The notes below the pieces were generated by a model. The model was not told the origin of the DNA, did not search any database, and saw only the letters and a list, made by a program, of their open reading frames with translations. 64,000 nt of DNA from an uncultured Desulfosarcina sp. (GTDB lineage Bacteria > Desulfobacterota > Desulfobacteria > Desulfobacterales > Desulfosarcinaceae): positions 1 to 64,000 of the forward strand of contig NZ_OY764191.1 in assembly GCF_963668215.1 (NCBI RefSeq), in the 5' to 3' direction. The translations under genes were made by a program, and so were the position numbers. Below are positions 46,883 through 56,970 of the stretch, piece after piece. Numbering within the stretch: position 1 is the first letter of the stretch; each line of letters begins with the position of its first letter.

Positions 46883-48315
46883 TTAAAAACAAGCCTTTCA
46901 GGCTCGATAGCACTTTTCCGCATGTGTGGATTCTCTCCGCTGCAGTGGTTTTAATAATCATTCTCATGGTAATATCTGGGTATAAAATTGTCCACTTGGA
47001 TCAGGAACGCCAACATTGGGCTATAGAGAGTGAGCGTGTTAAAAATGATCGCGAAAAGCTTGATGAAGACCTCCAAACACATGCTATTGTTTTAAAAGAG
47101 TTGCCTATCCTCAAGGAGGAAAGAGAAACCTTAAGGGCTCAGAGGGATTCCTTTATTGGTGAATTTCAAGCGGCAAAGACCAAGCTTGAAAGTTTAACAT
47201 TCCAAGCAAACTCTGCCAGAGAAATGTTGGAAAAGGCCAAAGCAGAGCGGATTCAGGCAACAGCAGACAAAGAGGCTGCCAGAGCCACTTTTGCAAAACT
47301 CCAGAACGATATCGAAACTGCTCGTTCTACATCTGAGCAAGTGCAAGCCGAGTTAGCACAACTTCAGGAACAAAGAACATCTCTTCGCAGGGAGGTCAGA
47401 GCCCGTCTAAAACAAGAACAGAGTCTTTCCAGTAATATAGAAAAACTTGAACAACGTAAGGAAAATTTAAATTCATTAATCGCTAGTATGGCAGAGGATC
47501 GAGGGGCAATAGAAAAGCTCGGGAAACGCCTTGATACCATAGCTGATAGCATTGATGCCACCAGAAAACGAGCAGATGAGAGCGTTGATCATTTTCAGGA
47601 AAAGACCAATATGTTGGACGGAATGGTCACCAACGCAAATGGTACAATAGATGCTCTTAATGCAGGGGTTCAAAGTTTATCGTCATCCTCTGAAGCCTTA
47701 AACACGACTTCCCGCACATTAAATGACACTAATACGGCTTTGAAGAGCGTTTCGGAATCCATAAAAAAAACCACTGGTCAATTGGAGAAAACGATTTCAC
47801 GACTAAGCAGCTCGGTTGATACGACAGGAGCTCAAGCCCAACAGCTTGCAAATGTCATGGAGAAGCCGGTCAAGTCCATAGAGCAATATTCGAATCATTT
47901 GAACTCGAATAACACAACAATGAGCAGTCAACTTGATCAATTAAAGAATCAATTGGCCACGTTTAATGAGCGTATTGAAAATATTGGAAATAATTCTAAG
48001 TTGTTAAAAGATATGATTGCGACAATCCAGAATGCATCTGCTGAGTTTGACAGGATCAATGCTAAGATGGCTACTACATCCAATAATATGGCTGGACGGC
48101 AAACTGAAATTACTGATCACGCATTGGAACTGAAAAATCTTGTTGGTGAGGCTCGTGTCCTGATTGGTTCTGAATCGAGCAATTTATTGCAAGATCTAAG
48201 TGAGATACAGAGGCTTGTGCAAGAGCTCATGGAGCGATTGTCCAAGATAGACGACAATATCGGTCTATTAGAGGTAAAAGTGCAGTCACCAAAGAGTGTA
48301 AACGAAGCGCAATGA
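46879..48315 (+). CDS. Membrane-anchored coiled-coil protein of the CoCoNuT-like operon
   Basis: 478 residues. One membrane helix near the N terminus (VWILSAAVVLIIILMVISGY), then almost continuous coiled coil to the end, including Ser/Thr/Asn-rich heptads (SSSSEALNTTSRTLNDTNTA) that resemble methyl-accepting chemotaxis protein signalling rods. MCP-like coiled-coil proteins are described as CoCoNuT components. The ATG at 46879 overlaps the helicase stop and precedes the membrane helix; longer upstream frame is not used. Probably a membrane sensor or scaffold. Confidence 0.8.
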   Translation: MIKNKPFRLDSTFPHVWILSAAVVLIIILMVISGYKIVHLDQERQHWAIESERVKNDREKLDEDLQTHAIVLKELPILKEERETLRAQRDSFIGEFQAAKTKLESLTFQANSAREMLEKAKAERIQATADKEAARATFAKLQNDIETARSTSEQVQAELAQLQEQRTSLRREVRARLKQEQSLSSNIEKLEQRKENLNSLIASMAEDRGAIEKLGKRLDTIADSIDATRKRADESVDHFQEKTNMLDGMVTNANGTIDALNAGVQSLSSSSEALNTTSRTLNDTNTALKSVSESIKKTTGQLEKTISRLSSSVDTTGAQAQQLANVMEKPVKSIEQYSNHLNSNNTTMSSQLDQLKNQLATFNERIENIGNNSKLLKDMIATIQNASAEFDRINAKMATTSNNMAGRQTEITDHALELKNLVGEARVLIGSESSNLLQDLSEIQRLVQELMERLSKIDDNIGLLEVKVQSPKSVNEAQ

Positions 48316-48354
48316 TCGTATCAAATCATCACAATATAGATAATGAGGGTCAAC

Positions 48355-50742
48355 ATGGACGGAATAATCATCCCTTTTCTTCCAACAGGTTTATGGCTGT
48401 TCGCCGCTGGATTAACGGTTATCCTGGTTTTGCTCTGTTTTTCACACTTCCTTTATTATCGTCGCCGACTTCAAGCAGTCGTAGATGAAGGAAAAGCATC
48501 TGCTGATTTAGCGGCCGAAAGAACTCAGAAGCAAGCTGATGTCGATGCCCTGAGGGCATGGATTGATTCTCAACAAGACGAGCTTAATCGACTGAGAGCT
48601 GAGCGCGAAGAGCAAGAGCGGTTACGTGCTCACCTCGACAACCTGAGCCAGCAGGCGACTTTGCAGGACCAGAAAAACGAGGGGTTGCGTCGTGAGGTTG
48701 GTGAGTTGGAAAACCAACGCCATATGGTCACTCTAAGTCTCGATAAAATGCAGCAAGAAATCGGAGATCTTGAGCAAAAGCGTACTGAAGCGTCAGATTT
48801 AAATGCAAAAATACGCGAACTGAAAAGCCGTATAGACGAAGCACAAGTGACATACCAGAACTTGGCAGGTGTTGAAGCTAAGCTATTGACACTTAAGGCG
48901 GAGCAAGTAACGCTTGAAAAACAAGTGGCTGAAGTTCGTGCATCAGCAGACAATGCGAGTGAGGAGGCCGAATTCAAGCGTTTGGAGACTCAAAAGGCCT
49001 CATATGAGTTAGAACAAACCAAAATGAATTTGGCTGAAATGAAAAGGGATAAAGCTGAGATCGAAGCCATTGTTAATAAAATGAATCGAGATAAAAATAA
49101 TTTGGAGCCTCGCCTGGATTACTTAAGAAGAGAACATGATGATTTAATAAAAAAAGTGGATGGGCTGCGAATTGCCGCAGAGAAGACGAGCGAAGAGCTA
49201 AAATCCAAACGAAAAGAGGTCTTAGAAACATCCCGCGAAGCCGAGAATTCCAGGTTTGAGCTATCAAATGTTCGTAAGGAGAAAGCAGAGCTTGATGCCT
49301 CCGTTAATGTACTTGTTGCCAAGAAGGAAGCGTTGGCAAACGAATTGAGACAGACCAAAGATGAAATCGTAAAATACAACAGCGCAAAGAAAGAGGTAAT
49401 AGATACACTTGATGAGCTGAAATCCCTGAAAAGCGAAAGACGACGGGAACAGGAGCAAGTTGAAGAGTTAGTGGCTCGCAAGGCTTTATTGGAACAAAAG
49501 GTGGAAGAGCTTCGAGAGAAGTTGGGAGAGGACGATGCAACCGAGACAGAGACAGCGGGAAAGGCATTTAGTGACTTATTGGTTGAGCCTGCCTGCCTGC
49601 AACCTCAAGAGTTTGTATTGAGTCCACTTCAAATCAGCGAGATGGATGCCCTGAAAGAGGTACAGGACCAGCTTGCAAAAGAGGGCCTAATATTTCCGGA
49701 ACGAGTGATCAAATCTTTTCATACATCCCTTAAATGCGCTGATATTAATCCCCTCACCGTGTTGGCTGGCGTTTCTGGAACAGGAAAAACCCTTCTACCA
49801 ATCAAGTATGCGCAACTTATGGGTATGCATTCACTGGTAATGGCGGTTCAGCCTCGCTGGGATTCGCCGCAAGATATGTTTGGTTTCTATAATTATCTGG
49901 AGAAAAAATACAAAGCCACCGAAATGGCTCAAGCATTGGTTCGTATGGATGAATATCACCCATTTATGGGAGTGGGGGGAGCCAGCAAAGAGCGAATGTT
50001 GATGGTCATTATGGATGAGATGAACCTTGCCCGTACAGAATACTACTTCAGTGAATTTCTTTCCAAATTGGAACTTCGCCGTGAGGTCAATGACCCGTCT
50101 GATCCGTCTGATCGCAAAAAAGCGGAGATTGTTTTGGATCTTGGACCGGGTAGTAACGAAACATCTCGTCTTTGGGCCGGTAGCAACTTACTTTTTGTCG
50201 GCACCATGAACGAAGATGAGTCGACACAAAGCCTTTCAGACAAAGTTCTTGATCGTTCAAACGTATTGCGTTTCGGCAAACCGGCGAACCGCTTAGCAAG
50301 CGACTCAAAGTCAAGAGAGATGAAAAGGGCGGATGGATTTTTAACTAAAGAGCTTTGGCTGAGTTGGATACACAGCTTCGATGAACCCACCTCTTGGAGT
50401 CGGACAGTTGCTGACTGGACGGAGGCAGTCAATTCTGCACTTGAAAAAATTGGAAGGCCTTTCGGGTATCGCGTAGAAAAAGCCATACGATCATACGTAG
50501 CCAACTATCCAACCAATGGAGCAAGGGATGATTATAAACTGGCTTTTGCCGATCAAATTGAACAAAAAATATTACCAAAGCTTCGCGGCCTCGATTTTTC
50601 TGAACCATATGCAGCTGAGTGTTTAACACAGATACAAGATGTTGTTGTGCAACTTGGAGATAAAGATCTTAGCGAAACACTTAGCGGCGCAATTGAAATG
50701 GGAAATAGCAGTCTATTTCTATGGCAAGGTGTGTCACGGTAA
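48355..50742 (+). CDS. Coiled-coil McrB-type NTPase (CnuB-like)
   Basis: 795 residues: an N-terminal membrane helix (GLWLFAAGLTVILVLLCFSH), a coiled coil of some 370 residues (about 35-410), then a McrB-branch AAA+ domain with Walker A AGVSGTGKT (about 472), Walker B MLMVIMDEMNLART (about 549) and the McrB signature GTMNEDES (about 617) followed by LSDKVLDRSNVLRF. The fusion of a long coiled coil to an McrB GTPase is the defining CoCoNuT feature. The ATG at 48355 has GAGGGT upstream and is preferred to one four codons earlier. Confidence 0.85.
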   Translation: MDGIIIPFLPTGLWLFAAGLTVILVLLCFSHFLYYRRRLQAVVDEGKASADLAAERTQKQADVDALRAWIDSQQDELNRLRAEREEQERLRAHLDNLSQQATLQDQKNEGLRREVGELENQRHMVTLSLDKMQQEIGDLEQKRTEASDLNAKIRELKSRIDEAQVTYQNLAGVEAKLLTLKAEQVTLEKQVAEVRASADNASEEAEFKRLETQKASYELEQTKMNLAEMKRDKAEIEAIVNKMNRDKNNLEPRLDYLRREHDDLIKKVDGLRIAAEKTSEELKSKRKEVLETSREAENSRFELSNVRKEKAELDASVNVLVAKKEALANELRQTKDEIVKYNSAKKEVIDTLDELKSLKSERRREQEQVEELVARKALLEQKVEELREKLGEDDATETETAGKAFSDLLVEPACLQPQEFVLSPLQISEMDALKEVQDQLAKEGLIFPERVIKSFHTSLKCADINPLTVLAGVSGTGKTLLPIKYAQLMGMHSLVMAVQPRWDSPQDMFGFYNYLEKKYKATEMAQALVRMDEYHPFMGVGGASKERMLMVIMDEMNLARTEYYFSEFLSKLELRREVNDPSDPSDRKKAEIVLDLGPGSNETSRLWAGSNLLFVGTMNEDESTQSLSDKVLDRSNVLRFGKPANRLASDSKSREMKRADGFLTKELWLSWIHSFDEPTSWSRTVADWTEAVNSALEKIGRPFGYRVEKAIRSYVANYPTNGARDDYKLAFADQIEQKILPKLRGLDFSEPYAAECLTQIQDVVVQLGDKDLSETLSGAIEMGNSSLFLWQGVSR

Positions 50743-50753
50743 TTGATGAATCC

Positions 50754-52451
50754 ATGATGAACAACCGAATTTATGTTAGCTTTCACCACTGGCCATGGTC
50801 TGTAGATGTTGAGGACGAATCTGCTTCTGCCACAGACGATGGGATTGAATTGCTATACTACGGCTCTCCTGTTGTTTCTGTGACCGCTGGCACCCAAGTT
50901 TTTCTATCAACCCGGTATGAAAAATTCGTTCCCTTAGGACCATCTTTTTTAGACGGTACCGAAGTGTATGAGACCCCCCATGGCGTCCTTTCTAAGAAAA
51001 GCCGCAGCCAGGGGGAAATGATGATTCTGTCCCAGGGCAGTAGGAAAAAGATTGCCATTGAAGCAAAAGGAGCGAAGCACAGAACAACAAGGGATGGAAT
51101 TTCGGAAAGCCCGATGGCGGTTGAGGTTCTTCGTTGGTCGCAGTTTTTCGATGATTTGCTTGATGACAAGACAATCAAAGCAACTCAATCAGGTAAAATC
51201 CCATGGATTAAGGTTTTGCGATTTCTGGAGACCCAAAGGAGTGAACTTCAGAAACCCCGGCTTTCTTTGATCGTGCGTATTGCTGAGGCAATGCACTATA
51301 AATTGCCAAAAACCGTATCCGGGATGCGTCGAATCCTATTGCGTGAGCGAAGCCAGCAGAGAATCAGCCGTATCTGCGAAACGGATGACCGTTGCCTGCA
51401 ATGGTATGTGCGCCAGCCAGGGACTAACATGGCTGAAAAGGGTGGCGGCCGTCAGGAATTACTTGCCGTTGTCCGTCGGGAATCCTTTGATGTTTTGGAA
51501 AATCGGGTACTCAAAGATTTTCTCTTTCGATGTGATTTAGAATCCAAACGTTACATCACAAACGAAGTTGAGATCAATCCGAACTTCGTTGGTTCAAAGC
51601 GGGGAAAAGATGTACGCCGATTTAGAGAAATATGCACAACCTCCCTAAAAAATCGTGATTTCGAGGCGGTTCCAAAGGCTGGGGCAATCGTAAGGCCAAA
51701 TTATGTGCTGCAAAACGATCTACGCTACAAAGAAATATGGAAATGGTATTGTCGATTGTTGCGTCGGGCTGAAGAAAAGGATCGTTTTTGGGATTGGCAG
51801 TCTAGAACATGGGCAGACATCGTTCGCCTTCTAATGAACCTATCTATAGTTTACCTTGAAGGCATGGGTGCTCCAAAAAGAGGGGTTAACATTCGACGGG
51901 TGCTGGGCTCTTCTCTTCATGTGACTCGTGAGCAGGTGCTTGGCAGTCGCACGCGTGGTGGATGTGAGCCAGGCCCATTTGTAGTTGAACGGTGCAACAA
52001 TGGCAAAGCACAGGCACTTGCTATATTAGAGGTGGTTCATCCAGATGAAGCGTACAAGCACAGCATAGTCAAAAATTTAGGCCGAACCGGTGGGCACCTT
52101 TATCTTGTTGTCCGACCCTTAGCGGATTCTCAAGTAAAAAGTGATGTTATGATCGTGTGGGGTGTTAATTCCGCAGGCACGAATAATCAGGTTCCTTGGG
52201 AGGATGTATCAGGATCGGCCACTAGGGCATTACTATTCCATAGAAATGTTTTGGCTGGAGCGAGAATAACTAACCTGCCCAAGCTTCATGGCCTGGTAGC
52301 TAATAGCGTCCTCGATTCTGAAGGCGCGGATGTTGTTTGTGAAGAATCAGACGCCCCGATAGTGGTAATACCCTCCGATCCACTCCGTTGGTATGATGTA
52401 GTCGAATATTTCGCGGTACTTTTATCCAATTGGCTGGAAAAACGGTTATGA
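50754..52451 (+). CDS. DUF2357/McrC-like protein (CnuC-like)
   Basis: About 565 residues. The central region (RRESFDVLENRVLKDFLFRC) matches the DUF2357 signature that accompanies McrC-type nucleases. A Glu-x-Lys (KKIAIEAKGA) lies near residue 105, and a beta-rich C-terminal part (QALAILEVVHPDEAYKHS) may be the nuclease fold, but I cannot point to a complete PD-(D/E)xK set. The start is uncertain: ATG at 50754 or, overlapping the previous gene, 50721. Coupled to the Hsp70-like gene by ATGA. Predicted partner of the upstream NTPase. Confidence 0.75.
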   Translation: MMNNRIYVSFHHWPWSVDVEDESASATDDGIELLYYGSPVVSVTAGTQVFLSTRYEKFVPLGPSFLDGTEVYETPHGVLSKKSRSQGEMMILSQGSRKKIAIEAKGAKHRTTRDGISESPMAVEVLRWSQFFDDLLDDKTIKATQSGKIPWIKVLRFLETQRSELQKPRLSLIVRIAEAMHYKLPKTVSGMRRILLRERSQQRISRICETDDRCLQWYVRQPGTNMAEKGGGRQELLAVVRRESFDVLENRVLKDFLFRCDLESKRYITNEVEINPNFVGSKRGKDVRRFREICTTSLKNRDFEAVPKAGAIVRPNYVLQNDLRYKEIWKWYCRLLRRAEEKDRFWDWQSRTWADIVRLLMNLSIVYLEGMGAPKRGVNIRRVLGSSLHVTREQVLGSRTRGGCEPGPFVVERCNNGKAQALAILEVVHPDEAYKHSIVKNLGRTGGHLYLVVRPLADSQVKSDVMIVWGVNSAGTNNQVPWEDVSGSATRALLFHRNVLAGARITNLPKLHGLVANSVLDSEGADVVCEESDAPIVVIPSDPLRWYDVVEYFAVLLSNWLEKRL

Positions 52452-55195
52452 GTTTTTATGAAGTATATGGATGTGCCGCCTTTGGTTTTGGCGACCAGGC
52501 GCTCCAGGTAGAAGGTAATATCAGCGAGCCAACCTTTTATCTAGCTGATGCCGTTCTGCCAACCCACCCGTCCGGAAAAATTAGAACTGGGGAAGACGCG
52601 GAAGAGGAGCGTATACACTCTGGCCTCTCATGGCCCCCCGAGGCACGGATTTCGAGGAAAGCATTCATGCGCCGCGCTCCCATCCCATGTGTTTGGAATG
52701 GGTTAGTGGAAGCAGGAGATCGCGTTGCCCGTTGGAAAGTGGGCCAGGGGGTCAGTTTCACGCTTAACCGCATTATTGCACTCCATATCGTCGATTTGCT
52801 TCAAAATGCTGGATTCAATAGGCAGGATATGGCAGTGCTCGCCATACCAGACGCTCTGGATGAGTTTGGGCAAGACGCATTGCTTAGAGAATTAAAGATT
52901 GCCGGTTTTGCGAACATACAATTGCTATGGAGGCCCGTCGCTGCGGCCATTTCATGGCTCTCAGAGATAGATCAAAACGAAAAACATGATTTGGGCAAAA
53001 GTCCAAATGAGCATATTGTAGTGGTTTACCTCGGACCAGATGGTGTGGAGATGACTACTTTTGGGTTGTGTCGAGAAGACTACGATGGAACCGAGTTCGT
53101 CATCCCAGTTCGTGAACGGCCTACATGCTTTCCTACCATTACTGGTTTTGATTGGGCCGCAAATGCAATCGAAGCCTTTCGCAAAGATATGGATGATGGG
53201 GCTTTTTGGCAGGCATTTACCAATTTCCCGCATATATGGGAGGCAATATCTGGCCGACGATATTCAAAAGATAGAATTGTATGGAGTTTCGATGACCATT
53301 GGTCTTTTTGGAATCCAGGTGAAAAATTACGAGAACACGTCTTTGAGGTTTCCTCGAAACCCAACGCTCGGCTCCGTGAAACCCTATCGAATTCTTGTTC
53401 GCTTTTGGGCACCTCGGATGCAGACTCGATAGAACCTGTTGGCGAGAAACTGGCTGGTTACTTCTTAAGTGTATTAAAATCAAGATCTAAAAGCCGCCTG
53501 CGCGGAATCCTTGTCACGGGCTCCTTATGTCCTCCCGAGCTTCCATCTTGGATTTTTTCAGCGTCAAATGAACTACGATCTTTAGGCGTAGCAGAGTGCT
53601 CCAAAAAGCCAAAAACCGACGCTATCTGGTTGGCTCATAGTCATAACGCACTGGTTGACGGGTGCGCCGAATATGGACGACGTCTTGACATGGGGCTTCC
53701 TACATACCTTGACACCCTCCCCCAGCTTGCTGTTCTTGTGGAGATGGGTGGGGAACATAAGTGGATTGACCTTTTAAAATCTGAAACCTGTAAAGGAGGG
53801 AAGCCGTTTAAACCGCCGTCTATCAGGAACAAATTTGCCATTCAGGCCAACACTCAGCGACTGCAAGTGTTCTTAAAAAAAGGTGAGGTACGCAAGCGAG
53901 GTTTTTTCCATCCTGAAATCGGTAATATTTACGATGGAGTGACAAGGCAAACATTTAGGGACGAAGAAATTTTAGCTACAGTCCAACATGCAGGTTCTTA
54001 TGAGAAGGTTCTTGAGCTCTTTCCTCAGAAAGAAAGTGATGGGGGCGCATATGCTCGTAAAATAGCCAGTGAAATGTTCGGAAACCCATTCAGACGCGCA
54101 GAATTTTCATTTCCCACCGTTCCGGTTGAAAATATGCCCGTGAATATTTCTGTGGAAATTCGACCTGCAAGTGGTTTGGCCCAAATCACACTAGAACCGA
54201 GCAACGCTGATGACGCTATATATCTGAGAGGCCGCGAGATTTTTTTAGACTATTCGACAATGGAAGAAACAGACCCACCGCCGCAACCTACTTTGGGTTG
54301 GCCAGATTCCGTGAAAATCGAGGTTGATCCTGATGCCACCTTTTCAAGGGCATGCAGGTGGAGCATCGAAAAATACCTTCAGGCTAATCCTGATGATTTC
54401 AATATTTTAAATTTGGTTGAAGACGTTAAATGGGCATTAACTTATTCGATACAAAATTATGCAAATTACCGGCCCATTAACCAAGATGGGGCCGCAGGAA
54501 CAGAAGAAGCCTCCCGTTTGATTGATATGCTTGCTAAAAAAGCTTCAATTGACTTTCCAGCTATCGGTGATGGTTTAAAAAGAAAATTTATATCAAGGCT
54601 GAGTTGGCTCTACGCGAAAACTCCTGAAAATATTAGGACAGAGGTTAGAAAAAATATTTCGCAAGGATATTACAACATTAAGTGGAACGAAGGTGTCGAA
54701 GCAGCAGGTCGAATCTTCATAAACGAAAATGATTTAAAGCTTCTTTATAAAGAAGTATATAAGAGAATAAGAAGTAACCATAACACCCCTTTTCCTATAC
54801 AATCTTACAGAGCGCTTTGGCGTGTGTTAAGCCTTAGAGAAAAAAGCCCCCTTGCAATGGCTCGCAAGCAAGCTGAAGCTTTTTGTGAAGAATCTGTCAA
54901 AATGATGAGGCGAGAAGCTAACACTAACCGTTACAAACAAAGGTTTTTTCAAGCGGCGGGGCTTTTCCTTTTTATATTACGTTTTAGACAAGTGGACCGA
55001 GGATTTCTTGACCCTGATAATCTCTCAGACAGTGGATTGTTTAAAAGAGCAATAGAATGCCTGAGGGCAGCAGAGGACCACTTTTCAAGAAGCCACGAAC
55101 CAGGAGCTGATAGAGCTAAAGAATTAGTGATTGGAATTGAAAAATTCATGAGATTCGAAGGAAGCAACGATATTCTAACTAGTGTCCGTCCATAA
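52448..55195 (+). CDS. Hsp70-like protein, C terminus replaced by IS sequence
   Basis: 915 residues as read. The N-terminal part is an actin/Hsp70-type nucleotide-binding fold: LAIPDALDEFGQDALLRELK and LLWRPVAAAISWLSE correspond to the Hsp70 segment ending NEPTAAAL, followed by a phosphate-2-like loop HIVVVYLGPDGVEMTTFG; VLVTGSL-like GILVTGSLCPPE follows near residue 355. From about residue 640 it is helical. The last four codons (SVRP) and the stop come from the ISNCY-type element. Without it the frame continues through 56884-56910 and ends TLDELAGG, overlapping the next ATG. Hsp70 homologues are reported CoCoNuT components. Confidence 0.82.
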   Translation: MSFYEVYGCAAFGFGDQALQVEGNISEPTFYLADAVLPTHPSGKIRTGEDAEEERIHSGLSWPPEARISRKAFMRRAPIPCVWNGLVEAGDRVARWKVGQGVSFTLNRIIALHIVDLLQNAGFNRQDMAVLAIPDALDEFGQDALLRELKIAGFANIQLLWRPVAAAISWLSEIDQNEKHDLGKSPNEHIVVVYLGPDGVEMTTFGLCREDYDGTEFVIPVRERPTCFPTITGFDWAANAIEAFRKDMDDGAFWQAFTNFPHIWEAISGRRYSKDRIVWSFDDHWSFWNPGEKLREHVFEVSSKPNARLRETLSNSCSLLGTSDADSIEPVGEKLAGYFLSVLKSRSKSRLRGILVTGSLCPPELPSWIFSASNELRSLGVAECSKKPKTDAIWLAHSHNALVDGCAEYGRRLDMGLPTYLDTLPQLAVLVEMGGEHKWIDLLKSETCKGGKPFKPPSIRNKFAIQANTQRLQVFLKKGEVRKRGFFHPEIGNIYDGVTRQTFRDEEILATVQHAGSYEKVLELFPQKESDGGAYARKIASEMFGNPFRRAEFSFPTVPVENMPVNISVEIRPASGLAQITLEPSNADDAIYLRGREIFLDYSTMEETDPPPQPTLGWPDSVKIEVDPDATFSRACRWSIEKYLQANPDDFNILNLVEDVKWALTYSIQNYANYRPINQDGAAGTEEASRLIDMLAKKASIDFPAIGDGLKRKFISRLSWLYAKTPENIRTEVRKNISQGYYNIKWNEGVEAAGRIFINENDLKLLYKEVYKRIRSNHNTPFPIQSYRALWRVLSLREKSPLAMARKQAEAFCEESVKMMRREANTNRYKQRFFQAAGLFLFILRFRQVDRGFLDPDNLSDSGLFKRAIECLRAAEDHFSRSHEPGADRAKELVIGIEKFMRFEGSNDILTSVRP

Positions 55196-56879
55196 ATTGC
55201 AGGTTTAAGCAGTGCGTCGAGAAGTAAAAATCGGGTAACGTGAGGAATAGAATCCTCCAAGACACGGCACATTGAAAGCCCGACAAGGATATGGGTAAAT
55301 ACTCTAAAAAAGCACGCCTCCGGACGCACCTGCTCTCTGGATTTCAGTAACTGAATTTTCTCAGGTTGTGAGGTTATCCAGCAGGAGCCAATTGCTTTCG
55401 AGCGATCGTCAGCAGGTTGGCCGCGACCACCGACGAAAGCACGTAGCTTTTAAAAGAACGAAAACCTTTCCACGTGCACCGGGTCAAGCCGAAACTGCGT
55501 TTGAGCCAGGATATGCCCGATTCGATACCGGCACGGAACTGTCTGAGCTTTTTGTAAACATAGTGACTGCGACACATGTCAATCTCTTCAAGACCCCGTT
55601 TTTTGGCAAAGCAGACATCTTTGACGCCTTTGGCCTTGGCCGTGTTCAGATTGCCTTTGGATGCAAAGCCACCGTCCAGGGCAACTTTCAGCGGGTAGCG
55701 TCCGTAAGCCGATTTCTGGCGATCCAGCATCTGTTCAACCAGTGTGCTATCTGCGGGATTGCCCTCAAGAACGACACAATCGAGGATAAGGTTCGAGGCT
55801 CCACCGGTCAGGCAAATCTTATGGCCATAATGGTTATCCCGGCGGTCTTTGATGATGATGTCCGTGTGTTCCTCGAAAATCGAGAATACCTTCTGGTCGG
55901 CCGATACGCTTTCGCCTTGAATAACCCGGCGATAGGTCTGGTCGTAGACCTGACGGGCCAAATCGCTGTAATGTTTGATGCTGTTCAATAAGCCAAGCAA
56001 TTCAAAATTGGTTGTGCAGATTCCGCCTATCGTTTCTTCGGCTTTGATCGCGTAACCGATGGACTTTTGGGTGACCTTGAGCAGGTCTTTATACGGAGAC
56101 AGTCGTTGCTTTTTCCCTTTTGCGTATTGGATGGCGGTCATCCGCCTTTTTGCACGGCGACGATGATCCGTGAAAACGATTTTAATTTTGAAGTCATCCC
56201 GGGCTTGAGTCAACAACCGCGCGAGCACGCGCACAGCGTCATACAACTGCATGGAATCGCAAGGAGGGTGGATGTTGCTCTCGACGACGGTACAATCGAC
56301 TCGGGTCGTTCTGCCTTTTTCGATGTTGTTGTCCTTCGCATATGCCAACAGGTCCAGGGAAATAAGCTCCCAGGTCTCAGGGCAGATCCTTTTGATATTT
56401 TCATTCAGGGCGGATTTCTTGAAGCCCTTATCGAAAATACCGATTCTGCAAAACCGTCTGAGCGATCTGGAATCGGAAATATGAAAGGCGAGGTCTTCAT
56501 AGGTGAAGTTGAAAAGCTTCATCACAATCGCGGCGCGGGTCACCTGCTCGGCACTCATACCGTTGGCCCCGGTTCGTTGACGTTCTATCTTGAGGCCACC
56601 GTTGAGGTCTTGCAGAACATGATCGTAAATGTTAGGAGTCTTGTCCAGGATTTTGCTGATCATCTCCAGTTCTACTTCTCTGGGATGACCCGTGGGGAGA
56701 CTTATCAGCGGCATTTGTTTTTGTTGTTTCTCGCGCATTTTATGTCGGCCCTTTTTCTTGTTTACGTAGTATTTTTAAGTGTTTGGCAAAATACTTTATA
56801 CTACAGACAGTGAGAAAATACCAGCATAAAATGCGCTTTTCTTTTTTATTCCAGTTAGTTATTTTCGCGGATGAACACT
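55181..56879 (-). mobile_element. ISNCY-type insertion sequence
   Basis: 1699 bp. The left end AGTGTCCGTCCATAAAT and the complement of the right end AGTGTTCATCCGCGAAAAT are imperfect inverted repeats. AACT is duplicated at both sides (55177-55180 and 56880-56883). Between the ends is one transposase on the minus strand. About 190 bp of noncoding sequence lies at the left and 140 bp at the right end. The element truncates the Hsp70-like gene. Confidence 0.8.
55374..56738 (-). CDS. ISNCY-family transposase
   Basis: 454 residues with the ISNCY family pattern: N-terminal REVELEMISKILDKTPNIYD, NGMSAEQVTRAAIVMKLFNF, then the DDE-type core with VDCTVVESNIHPPCDSMQLY, a second Asp in KVALDGGFASKGNLNTAKAK, and a C-terminal Glu in FRAGIESGISWLKRSFGL. 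It appears complete, so the element may be mobile. Confidence 0.88.
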   Translation of the reverse strand: MREKQQKQMPLISLPTGHPREVELEMISKILDKTPNIYDHVLQDLNGGLKIERQRTGANGMSAEQVTRAAIVMKLFNFTYEDLAFHISDSRSLRRFCRIGIFDKGFKKSALNENIKRICPETWELISLDLLAYAKDNNIEKGRTTRVDCTVVESNIHPPCDSMQLYDAVRVLARLLTQARDDFKIKIVFTDHRRRAKRRMTAIQYAKGKKQRLSPYKDLLKVTQKSIGYAIKAEETIGGICTTNFELLGLLNSIKHYSDLARQVYDQTYRRVIQGESVSADQKVFSIFEEHTDIIIKDRRDNHYGHKICLTGGASNLILDCVVLEGNPADSTLVEQMLDRQKSAYGRYPLKVALDGGFASKGNLNTAKAKGVKDVCFAKKRGLEEIDMCRSHYVYKKLRQFRAGIESGISWLKRSFGLTRCTWKGFRSFKSYVLSSVVAANLLTIARKQLAPAG

Positions 56880-56970
56880 AACTACGTTAGACGAGTTAGC
56901 TGGAGGATGACAACCGTATGGCGTGGACTTGCAATGCATGTGCATTATACCGGCTTTGAGCGAGGGATTT

